Shown here one piece after another: positions 35,590-43,549 of a stretch of 64,000 bases of DNA (within the stretch, counting starts at the first letter, position 1; each line of letters begins with the position of its first letter). The notes under the pieces were generated by a model. The model saw nothing but the letters and a program-made list of their open reading frames with translations. It did no database searches and was not told the origin of the DNA. A program made the position numbers and the translations under genes. Source of the DNA: Candidatus Uabimicrobium amorphum (GTDB lineage: Bacteria; Planctomycetota; Uabimicrobiia; Uabimicrobiales; Uabimicrobiaceae). Location of the stretch: assembly GCF_009002475.1 (NCBI RefSeq), contig NZ_AP019860.1:6400501-6464500 (forward strand), read 5' to 3'.

Positions 35590-38379
35590 TTAATATTTCA
35601 TCGTCTTTTCTACTTGTTTAGGGGACTGTCCCTGAAGAAGTAGATTTACTCTTCTTGGTGTTTCTTGCAGGGCTTTAGTGGCATATTCATGTGCTTTTTC
35701 TACATTTCCTTGCCAAGCGTAGATTGCTGCTACTGTATTAAGATGACTTTTGTTTTTTGAATGTGATAAGAGTTTTAGATCTATCTGAGTAAAAGCGCTT
35801 TTATCTTCTTTAAAATATATTTTCCATAAACAGCTATTTAAAGCTTTGTAACTTAATGTAATAGTTGCCTCATTTGCCTCTGTCTGAATAAATTTGCTAA
35901 CCAAAGGCAAAATGTTCTCTCTTGTATCATCCAGTACTTTTGTTGCTTTTTCTCTTACCTCAGAATTACGATCTCCTAAAGCAAGGATAAGGTAGGGAAC
36001 GGCTTTTTCTACTTCTCCTATCTCTTCTAATGTATGTATTGCAAGCTTTCTGACAGACGGATCCTGGTCTTTGAATACAAGAATAATAGCTGGTACAGCT
36101 TCTGATGCACCTATACGACCTAAGATTTTCAATACTCGACTACGCTTTCCGCTTGAATCTTTCAACGCAGTTATTAGGTAGGGGACAGCTACTTTGCCTA
36201 TTCCAACAAGCGTTTCAGTCAAGATAGCGATTATTTTAGAGTTGTTAAGAGTTGTCAAAGCTTTGGTCAATTCAGGAACGGCTACTTCTCCCATATTTAT
36301 TAAAAGTGTTTGAGCGACATGTTGTATATTCCAGCCACCACCTTTGAGAAGCAAAATAAGATGTGGAACGACTTGCGGAGAATTAGGTTTAATTTTTACT
36401 AAGGTCTTTGCCGCAGCCATTTTTTGTAAAAAGTGTTGTTTGTTATCAGAGAGAATGTTATTGAGACCTTCGATTGTCTGTTGTTGTACAGAAACTTTTT
36501 GCCACTCTATGCCATCTAAAAGCAACGAAGCTCTATCATTGTCATCTCTAATCTCCAAAATTAGAGGTACTGCATGTTTTTGTTCTATCTTATTGGGTAA
36601 AACTTTCATCAACACTTCATTTATGGAAGCATCATTGTAACGAAGAGCCTTAATCAGGTTATTAGGATCTACTTTTTCTGTTTTAAGATATAGTTTTTTT
36701 GATAGAATTTTTTTGGCAGCTCTTTTACGTATGTACGACTTTTCATGGGTTAAGGATACAAATGGATTTTTCTCTATGTGAGATACTTGCCACCAAAAAA
36801 CGCCTAACCGAACGGAAAAGTAAATAGAGAGAATAATAGCTGAGATATAAAGAATATATACTATTTTTTTAATAAATCCAATAGCATATTTGTTGTTTCT
36901 TAACTTATACAAAAAGACAAATAACAGGACAGAAATAGCAAGGGATATTATGAAATATTTAGAGATATTATTAGGCCCAGAGTAAAGAGCTCCAGCGAAA
37001 AAATTCCCTAGTACCATAACAAAAAAAAATGTCAGAACAAATCTTCTTTTTACGATAGCATACCCTCGCTGAATTCTCTTTTTCTTTTGCAGTTTCTTCC
37101 TAAATTTTTTGATATCTTTTGACTTGTATGTTTTCAAGTAGTTTAGATGGACTTCCGCAAGATTAAACTCCTTATTTGCAATGGCTATTTTTGCATATTC
37201 CAAATGAGCCTGTATTTCGCCTTCTTGAGCCTTACTATTTCTAGGCCATAGGTCTAGAGCCTGACTGTACTTAGCCGTGACTGTTGTCAACCCTTCATAC
37301 AAATCGCTAGTATTTTTTCTGGGGCTAGATGAGGCATTGATCGTCTCAGAAAATAGGTTTTTGGCCTCCTCTGCAATTTTTATACTTTCTCGATGGTCGA
37401 AATAAGTAACAATTGCGCTTTTGAATGAAGAAACACTTTGATAGCGCTCTTGTGGATTCTTCGCCATCGCTTTGCTAAAAATATCATGCAATTGTTGATC
37501 ATCTAATGAACTATCAGATTTTAATTTTGGTACTTGTCCTTTTTGCGCAGAAAGGATAGTTTGCCATAAACTATCCTCAAAATGAGGAGGTCTATGGGTT
37601 ACAACTTCGCATAGAATAGCTCCGAGAAGGTAGACATCGGTTGTTACATTGATATTGTCATTATTTCCTTCAACTAACTCAGGTGCCATATAAGAAGGAG
37701 TTCCAATTGGTTGATGGATGTCAGTACGAAAATGTGGGGCGCTTTCTTTGCCTTTGTATATCGCTGATCCCCATCCTTTGACGATGACTTCACCATAATC
37801 TCCCACAATAACATTTGCCGGCTTGAGGTCATTGTGGATAATTCCTTTGGAATGAGCGAAAGCTATTGCGTCACAAACTTTTAACAACACGTCCAAATGA
37901 AAACGGATACGTTTTAGGTTGGGCGTTTCCGTACCTGAGATTGTATTTTTGTCCAAAAATTTACGAATTTCTTCTTTTTCGGAATGTAAAAGTTGCTGCC
38001 AACTATAGCCTTTTACTTTTTTCATAACCAACAACATTTGACCATTTTTATCTTCAACTAATTCATGAATGGGAGAAATATGAGGGTGTTCCAGTGCGGC
38101 GGTAATCAAGGATTCTTGAATAAAAAAATCTTTTTCACTATCATCCTTTATCTTTTTAATGACGACGTTACGTCTCAAGGTAGTTTGTTGTACATCAACA
38201 TCACTTTTAGAGTGTTCAAGAACCATTCCATTTTCATCAAAGTGAGAAACTTGCGGAAAATGGATGTTTTGTAAAACTTGACTTTCTGCTGGCAGATATG
38301 TAATTCCTGGATCAGGACTTTCTAGTTCCGCCATGGAAACCAACTCTTCCCATAGTTGACGAAGCTCCTTTTTTCTCAT
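35590..38379 (-). CDS. Probable pseudokinase with membrane helices and HEAT repeats
   Basis: The 929-residue product has the leader in variant form (LRQLWEEL, ITYLP) and a kinase fold (about 60-330). It lacks a glycine loop where paralogues have RGGMG, and the DFG/DWG Asp is replaced: the codons read Lys-Gly-Trp-Gly (KGWG). HNDLKPAN and the VIKK lysine remain. Magnesium binding should be lost, so it is probably a pseudokinase or scaffold. TPR-like helices (about 385-430), three or so membrane helices (about 445-540) and HEAT repeats (about 560-830) follow, ending in the 90-residue module shared with the caspase-HEAT proteins. It lies 53 bp downstream of the ankyrin kinase, likely the same transcript. 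AAGGAAGG precedes the start. Confidence 0.85.
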   Translation of the reverse strand: MRKKELRQLWEELVSMAELESPDPGITYLPAESQVLQNIHFPQVSHFDENGMVLEHSKSDVDVQQTTLRRNVVIKKIKDDSEKDFFIQESLITAALEHPHISPIHELVEDKNGQMLLVMKKVKGYSWQQLLHSEKEEIRKFLDKNTISGTETPNLKRIRFHLDVLLKVCDAIAFAHSKGIIHNDLKPANVIVGDYGEVIVKGWGSAIYKGKESAPHFRTDIHQPIGTPSYMAPELVEGNNDNINVTTDVYLLGAILCEVVTHRPPHFEDSLWQTILSAQKGQVPKLKSDSSLDDQQLHDIFSKAMAKNPQERYQSVSSFKSAIVTYFDHRESIKIAEEAKNLFSETINASSSPRKNTSDLYEGLTTVTAKYSQALDLWPRNSKAQEGEIQAHLEYAKIAIANKEFNLAEVHLNYLKTYKSKDIKKFRKKLQKKKRIQRGYAIVKRRFVLTFFFVMVLGNFFAGALYSGPNNISKYFIISLAISVLLFVFLYKLRNNKYAIGFIKKIVYILYISAIILSIYFSVRLGVFWWQVSHIEKNPFVSLTHEKSYIRKRAAKKILSKKLYLKTEKVDPNNLIKALRYNDASINEVLMKVLPNKIEQKHAVPLILEIRDDNDRASLLLDGIEWQKVSVQQQTIEGLNNILSDNKQHFLQKMAAAKTLVKIKPNSPQVVPHLILLLKGGGWNIQHVAQTLLINMGEVAVPELTKALTTLNNSKIIAILTETLVGIGKVAVPYLITALKDSSGKRSRVLKILGRIGASEAVPAIILVFKDQDPSVRKLAIHTLEEIGEVEKAVPYLILALGDRNSEVREKATKVLDDTRENILPLVSKFIQTEANEATITLSYKALNSCLWKIYFKEDKSAFTQIDLKLLSHSKNKSHLNTVAAIYAWQGNVEKAHEYATKALQETPRRVNLLLQGQSPKQVEKTMKY

Positions 38380-38432
38380 CCTCGTTTAACCTTCCTTTGA
38401 GATATGGCAATCAATTTTTTACTTTTATGATT

Positions 38433-40799
38433 TTATTGTGTATTTAGATAAAGAATTTGGTTATTGTCTTTATCTAGCATTTCAAATGCTGTTTTACCAC
38501 TATGATCTTCTATATTAATATTTGCTCCTTCTCTGATTAGTAATTTTGCTATTTCGATATTCTTTGACCTGATGGCAAGCATTAAACTAGTCTCTCCACT
38601 ATCTATACTAACGGCGTCTAATTCTGCTCCTTGTTTTATCAAAATTTTGGCAATGGCAAGCTCTCCATAACTTGCAGCTATCATTAAAGCTGTTAAACCA
38701 TTTCTGTCGCGCGCTTCAATTGGCAAATTACCCAGATGACGTAAGTCCTGTTCTCTTCCTTTCTCAACAGCACAAAACATTTTTTCTTGTGGCACGGTTT
38801 CGTTTTTTTCTTCCAGGGAACCAAATATTACACGGAATGATATGCCTATTATATTCAACGATATCAATAAAATAATAGATAAAATAGGATAGCAAAACAT
38901 CATGCGGCAAAAAATATACAAAATAAGAAGCTCATAGGATAAGCGGATGAATTTAAAAATGAAGGGGACTAAATGTTTATCAGCTACAACAATTAAAAAT
39001 ATAATACTTATGAATCCTGTGCCACCATAGTGCGGACTGATCGACAAAAATAATGTCCCTATTATGAGAAATGAGCAAACAAAAATTAAACGTAATAAAA
39101 AGGTATGTTCTTTTAATTTATATGAGAAGACCAAAGCAGCGACAATTAATGATGCAGTGACAATATCGTGTTTTTGACAAAATGTGATTATGTTACTTGT
39201 CACCTCCGTGTCTGTAAAAAGAATGACATATATGCTTACAAGCACTAGAATTACTTTACAATCGCGATTTATAAAACTTTCTTTACGTAGTAAATTTTTT
39301 TTTAGTTGCTCAAATGTAGTCTTTCTTACTCCGGAGAGATGCACTATTTTTTTTGTTTGCGATGCCGCTAAAGCAAAGTCATCATTGGCAAAAGCAAAGC
39401 AAGCGTATTCTAAACGTGCTTTGCAGATTTCCGTTTTTGCCGTCTCATTTTTTCCCCATATCTCAATAGCTCTTTTAAAAGCGAAAATTGCTTCAGAAAA
39501 ATTTTCGTAAAATTGATATTGACGTTGTTTTAATGCCCTCACATGTTGCGAGTGCATATCTAAACTATCTTTTTCCTTAGTTTTTACTTTCTTATGTACA
39601 TTTTCTATTTCACGAATAGTGCTTTCTATAATTTGAATGCCTTTATCTGTGACGTTCATACTTTCTGTATACTTAGAGTATTCTTGTAGCATGCTGGAAA
39701 ATTCAGACACACTTTGGTAACGATTTTCTATCTTGGTGGCCATGGCTTTACGGCATATATATTTTAACTCGGAGGATATGTTTTTGTTATATGTTGGCGT
39801 TTTTCCATTTTTTACGGCTAGTAAGGTTAGCCACAAATTGTTTTCGCGAAAAGGCGGCTTTTTGTGTAGTATTTCGTATAAAATTGCTCCGAGAAGATAA
39901 ACATCAGTGGCAAAGCAAATGTCTTTTCCTCTTCCTTCCGCGAGTTCTGGTGACATATAACAAGGTGTTCCCATCGGTGTTGTAATTTCCTTACTGTGGA
40001 AAGTGCGTCTTTCATCGGCATTTGCTTTGACATCAACGGCAATTCCCCAATCCATCACCAATACCTCGCCAAAGTCTCCAATCATGACATTATCGGGTTT
40101 CAAATCACAATGGACAATACCTTTACTATGTGCATAGCTTACTGCGTTGCATACACTAATGAGAATTTCTAAATGTTTTTTTAGGTCGTATTCTTGGGCT
40201 TTTTCTTTTTGCTCAACGGTTTGGGGATAGAGTAGATCTTTCCAGGAGACTCCTTTGACTAGCTTCATGGCAAGAAGAATGTCACCACTGTTGTTTTCAT
40301 CGATCTCATATATGGGTACGATGTTAGGATGATCGAGATACGCGGTGACTAATGATTCGGCGAGAAACTTATTTTTTTCTACTTGTGGTAGCGTTTTCTT
40401 TATGGCAATTTCGCGTTTGAGTTTGGTTTGTTCCGCACGGTAGATAATTCCCATACCACCACGGTTGATTTCCTGATAGTTTTGATAGTTTTGTTCTGTA
40501 TTAAAACTAGCTTGAATTCTTTTTCTACTTTGAGGCGCGGTGGTTTCAGTGGCAGAAAAAGTAACTTTTTCTGCTGAATCTTTAAAGGAGACAGTTGAAT
40601 CTTCGGAAAATGTATCTGTTGATAGAGGAGCAGAGTGAATTGTGTTATCACCAGAAAAAGTCTGTTGTTGTGGAAATAGTGTGATATCGTGCGAAAATGT
40701 CATTTCTTTCGATTTATATGTATTACGTACCGAGTGCTTTTGCGAATTATCTTGTTCCAGAATTTTTGACCATAGAGAGCGAAATGTATCATTATCCAT
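38433..40799 (-). CDS. Membrane Ser/Thr kinase with C-terminal ankyrin repeats, HCD/DWG type
   Basis: The 788-residue product opens with the shared leader (FRSLWSKIL, NTYKSKE) and TFSGDNTI/TFSEDSTV/TFSATETT repeats. The kinase domain (about 110-400) has NRGGMGIIY, IAIKK, HCDLKPDN and DWG. The TPR-like module is followed by about five membrane helices (about 500-670). Three ankyrin repeats (about 690-775; GLTALMIAASYGEL, GETSLMLAIRSKN) end the protein, on the cytosolic side if the number of helices is even. It is divergent from the 41120 kinase across a spacer with two strong dyads. Confidence 0.85.
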   Translation of the reverse strand: MDNDTFRSLWSKILEQDNSQKHSVRNTYKSKEMTFSHDITLFPQQQTFSGDNTIHSAPLSTDTFSEDSTVSFKDSAEKVTFSATETTAPQSRKRIQASFNTEQNYQNYQEINRGGMGIIYRAEQTKLKREIAIKKTLPQVEKNKFLAESLVTAYLDHPNIVPIYEIDENNSGDILLAMKLVKGVSWKDLLYPQTVEQKEKAQEYDLKKHLEILISVCNAVSYAHSKGIVHCDLKPDNVMIGDFGEVLVMDWGIAVDVKANADERRTFHSKEITTPMGTPCYMSPELAEGRGKDICFATDVYLLGAILYEILHKKPPFRENNLWLTLLAVKNGKTPTYNKNISSELKYICRKAMATKIENRYQSVSEFSSMLQEYSKYTESMNVTDKGIQIIESTIREIENVHKKVKTKEKDSLDMHSQHVRALKQRQYQFYENFSEAIFAFKRAIEIWGKNETAKTEICKARLEYACFAFANDDFALAASQTKKIVHLSGVRKTTFEQLKKNLLRKESFINRDCKVILVLVSIYVILFTDTEVTSNIITFCQKHDIVTASLIVAALVFSYKLKEHTFLLRLIFVCSFLIIGTLFLSISPHYGGTGFISIIFLIVVADKHLVPFIFKFIRLSYELLILYIFCRMMFCYPILSIILLISLNIIGISFRVIFGSLEEKNETVPQEKMFCAVEKGREQDLRHLGNLPIEARDRNGLTALMIAASYGELAIAKILIKQGAELDAVSIDSGETSLMLAIRSKNIEIAKLLIREGANINIEDHSGKTAFEMLDKDNNQILYLNTQ

Positions 40800-40828
40800 G
40801 ATTTCTCACTTTGAAATTTAACGAAACT

Positions 40829-40867
40829 CCCAGAAGTCCCCGTCCTCTATAGGGTGGGACTTCTGGG
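40829..40867. promoter_or_regulatory. 12-bp perfect hairpin in divergent spacer
   Basis: CCCAGAAGTCCC (40829-40840) pairs perfectly with GGGACTTCTGGG (40856-40867) around a 15-base loop that holds a smaller CCT/AGG stem. It could be a palindromic repeat element or a 5'-UTR structure. It is not followed by a U-run. Confidence 0.6.
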
Positions 40868-40878
40868 CATCTAAAATA

Positions 40879-40914
40879 TTGCACAAAGAGAAATTATGAT
40901 TTATCTTTGTGCAA
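40879..40914. promoter_or_regulatory. Candidate operator dyad
   Basis: TTGCACAAAGA (40879-40889) and TCTTTGTGCAA (40904-40914) are perfect inverted 11-mers separated by 14 bases. The centre-to-centre distance is about 25 bp. In a divergent promoter region this is a plausible binding site for a dimeric regulator acting on both kinase genes. Confidence 0.5.
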
Positions 40915-41119
40915 AGATCAATAACAAAAAAGCAAATATAGCGTATAAATACCGTAAGCTTTGTTTGACTATCAAAAAATATAAAGATACAATGGATTTA
41001 TAAATAAAAACTATATTTTTGGAAAGTACATAAAACTCAGAAAATTTGGAGTTAGAATCTACTCGTTAGAATAAATGGTGCCAGAAGAGAAGTTGTCCGT
41101 CGCGAAAAGGGAGATAAAT

Positions 41120-43549
41120 ATGGATGAAAAACAATTTAGAACATTGTGGAGTAAAGTCGTAACTCCCGAAGTACTCGACAGTGATAAAATAAGCGAAACG
41201 TACAAATCCAAAGACGCGTCATTTTCTAGTAGCCTTCGCGTGTCTGCGCAACAGACTTTTTCCGGCGATGAAACAATCCACTCTAATGATCCACCAGCAG
41301 CAGGCACTTTTTCGGGAAATCCAACTGTTCACGCTGAAGACGCAGCGAGAGTCACTTTTTCTGCGCAGGAAACTTTCGACTCACGAAGCACTGCACCAAA
41401 TAAAAAGAATTTTGGTTTGCAACAGGACTATCAAAACTATCAGGAAATCAACCGCGGTGGTATGGGGATTATCTATAAAGCGGAGCAAACAAAACTCAAA
41501 CGCGAAATCGCCATCAAAAGAACCTTACCGCAAGTTGAAAAAAATAAGTTTCTCGCGGAATCACTCGTAACAGCGTATCTTGACCACCCTAATATTGTTC
41601 CCATATATGAGATTGATGAGCATGATGAGGGCGATCTTCTTTTGGCAATGAAGTTGGTAAAAGGTATTTCGTGGAAGAATCTTCTCTATCCGCAAACGGA
41701 AGAACACAAAAAGAAAGCAGAAGAATACGACCAGCAAAAGCATTTACAAATATTAATGAACGTTTGTAATGCCATAAGTTATGCTCATAGTAAGGGAATA
41801 GTGCACTGCGATTTAAAACCGGACAATGTGATGATCGGAGATTTTGGACAAGTATTGGTCATGGACTGGGGAATCGCTGTTTGCAAAATCCCTGGCGAAA
41901 AACGCACGTTTCATAAAGATGATATTACAACCCCCATGGGAACACCTTGCTACATGCCCCCTGAGCTAGCGGAAGGGCGCGGTAAAGACATATGTAATGC
42001 CACGGATATCTATCTTTTGGGAGCCATTCTATATGAGATTCTGCATCGCAAACCAATACGCAATGCCAAAAGTTTATGGTTAACGTTACTCGATGCTAAA
42101 AAGGGTCATATTCCCGAATTTGCAGACAATATACCGCAGGAACTACGAGAACTATGCCTCAAATCTTTACTTGCTGACACAGCAGCGCGACATCAAAGCG
42201 TGACTGAATTTCAAGATTCGTTACAAAACTACCTTATGCATTCCGAAAGTATTGCTTTGCAACATAAAGCCAAAACGCTTTTGACAAATTGCCAATACAT
42301 TTCCAAAGAAAAAGGTAAATTGAACGAAGAAGAGCAGCACTATCTTTACGATAATCTTTCGCAGACAATTGTTTTATTTCATCAGGCGCGTGAATTGTGG
42401 GAGGAAAATCAACAGATATCAGATGGGGAATACGAAGCTCGTGTTGCTTACGTTGACTTGGCATTGAAGATCGGTGATTTAGGCGTGGCGAATACACAAT
42501 TAAAAAAACTACAACAAATGTTTCCTGAAGATAAATCGATAAAATTTTTGGCAAAGGTTTTGCGCATTAAGACCGCCTCTATAAATCAAGATAAAACATT
42601 TCTTTCCTCAAGTAAATGGTGCATGCTGTTTGCTTTTGTGGCATTTGCTTTGCCCCAGATCACAAAAAAAACGCGTTGGAGTTTTGATAATCAAATTGAC
42701 ACGCTATTTTTTGTAGCTTTGGTAGGAATTATCGTGGTGTTGTGTATCGGATACCTTTTGTCATTTTTGATAAAAAGTTTTCTCTACGAGACAGGAAGAC
42801 TTGGTTATACCAAAGTACGTATATCCAGTGAGATCACACAAGTAATTAACCAATTAATACTTATCCCCATATTCTTGTTTCTTGTGTTTTCTTGTGTGAA
42901 AAACAATCCCCCAAGTCATCTAGTGATCATTTTTGCTTCCGTCATTACGTATCTTTTACTAGATAGCCAATGGAAAACTAGTTATTCCAATACTCCGATA
43001 TTTTTGGGAAAAAATGAGGACATCAACTACTTTGCAATAGATGGACAACAAACCCAAGTCTCATATGAAGATGGAGAAGTCGTTGTTTGCAAATCACAGA
43101 TGATGGACTCGTCGAAGAGGGTTATTCATTGTTTCGTGCTGGCTTTGTTGTTTATTATTATTTTTTCGTTATTAGAGGCTCCCTCCTTGGCCATAGCCAT
43201 GATTTTTTTGTGCCCTCTAATAATAATTTTTCCTCATTTTAGAAGGCACTCCCAGCTAAGATTTTCGCCAAGTGGAATTGGTATAAAGAAAAGCGTTCTT
43301 GGAAAAGAAACAGCTGTGATACAACTTAAAAAAAATGAAATAAAGAACGCTGCTGTTAAAAGAAAAAACCTACTATTGTCTCTATTTGTTTATCGCCAAG
43401 GACAGACAAAACCTCTAAGAATTTACTTTCCCAAGTCGGAAATATCCTGGCTATGTAACGTAATAAACAACTATTTATTCGACGAAGGCTTTTTTGACAA
43501 AGCACAAACATACCTGAGCGAAATGGAAGAGGAAGATCAAAATGGATGA
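41120..43549 (+). CDS. Membrane Ser/Thr kinase, HCD/DWG type, with PH-like tail
   Basis: ATG 41120 follows AAGGGAG by 6 nt and matches the family start; the frame extends back to 41075. The 809-residue product has the leader (FRTLWSKVV, ETYKSKD), repeats TFSGDETI/TFSGNPTV/TFSAQETF, and a kinase domain with NRGGMGIIY, IAIKR, HCD with Asp231, and DWG with Asp249. The TPR-like module follows, then membrane helices in two groups. A C-terminal beta-rich segment (GIGIKKSVLGKETAVIQL) resembles a bacterial PH-like fold and recurs in the 48896 product. Its stop lies inside the start of the next gene (8-bp overlap), so the two are translationally coupled. Confidence 0.88.
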   Translation: MDEKQFRTLWSKVVTPEVLDSDKISETYKSKDASFSSSLRVSAQQTFSGDETIHSNDPPAAGTFSGNPTVHAEDAARVTFSAQETFDSRSTAPNKKNFGLQQDYQNYQEINRGGMGIIYKAEQTKLKREIAIKRTLPQVEKNKFLAESLVTAYLDHPNIVPIYEIDEHDEGDLLLAMKLVKGISWKNLLYPQTEEHKKKAEEYDQQKHLQILMNVCNAISYAHSKGIVHCDLKPDNVMIGDFGQVLVMDWGIAVCKIPGEKRTFHKDDITTPMGTPCYMPPELAEGRGKDICNATDIYLLGAILYEILHRKPIRNAKSLWLTLLDAKKGHIPEFADNIPQELRELCLKSLLADTAARHQSVTEFQDSLQNYLMHSESIALQHKAKTLLTNCQYISKEKGKLNEEEQHYLYDNLSQTIVLFHQARELWEENQQISDGEYEARVAYVDLALKIGDLGVANTQLKKLQQMFPEDKSIKFLAKVLRIKTASINQDKTFLSSSKWCMLFAFVAFALPQITKKTRWSFDNQIDTLFFVALVGIIVVLCIGYLLSFLIKSFLYETGRLGYTKVRISSEITQVINQLILIPIFLFLVFSCVKNNPPSHLVIIFASVITYLLLDSQWKTSYSNTPIFLGKNEDINYFAIDGQQTQVSYEDGEVVVCKSQMMDSSKRVIHCFVLALLFIIIFSLLEAPSLAIAMIFLCPLIIIFPHFRRHSQLRFSPSGIGIKKSVLGKETAVIQLKKNEIKNAAVKRKNLLLSLFVYRQGQTKPLRIYFPKSEISWLCNVINNYLFDEGFFDKAQTYLSEMEEEDQNG

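Larger units (their letters stand above)
40800..41119. other. Divergent kinase-kinase spacer
   Basis: There is no coding sequence in these 320 bases. Two perfect dyads (40829-40867 and 40879-40914) lie near the minus-strand gene. The right half is very AT-rich and includes CGTTAGAATAAA at 41064-41075, a motif also seen near the 33550 gene. Confidence 0.6.
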
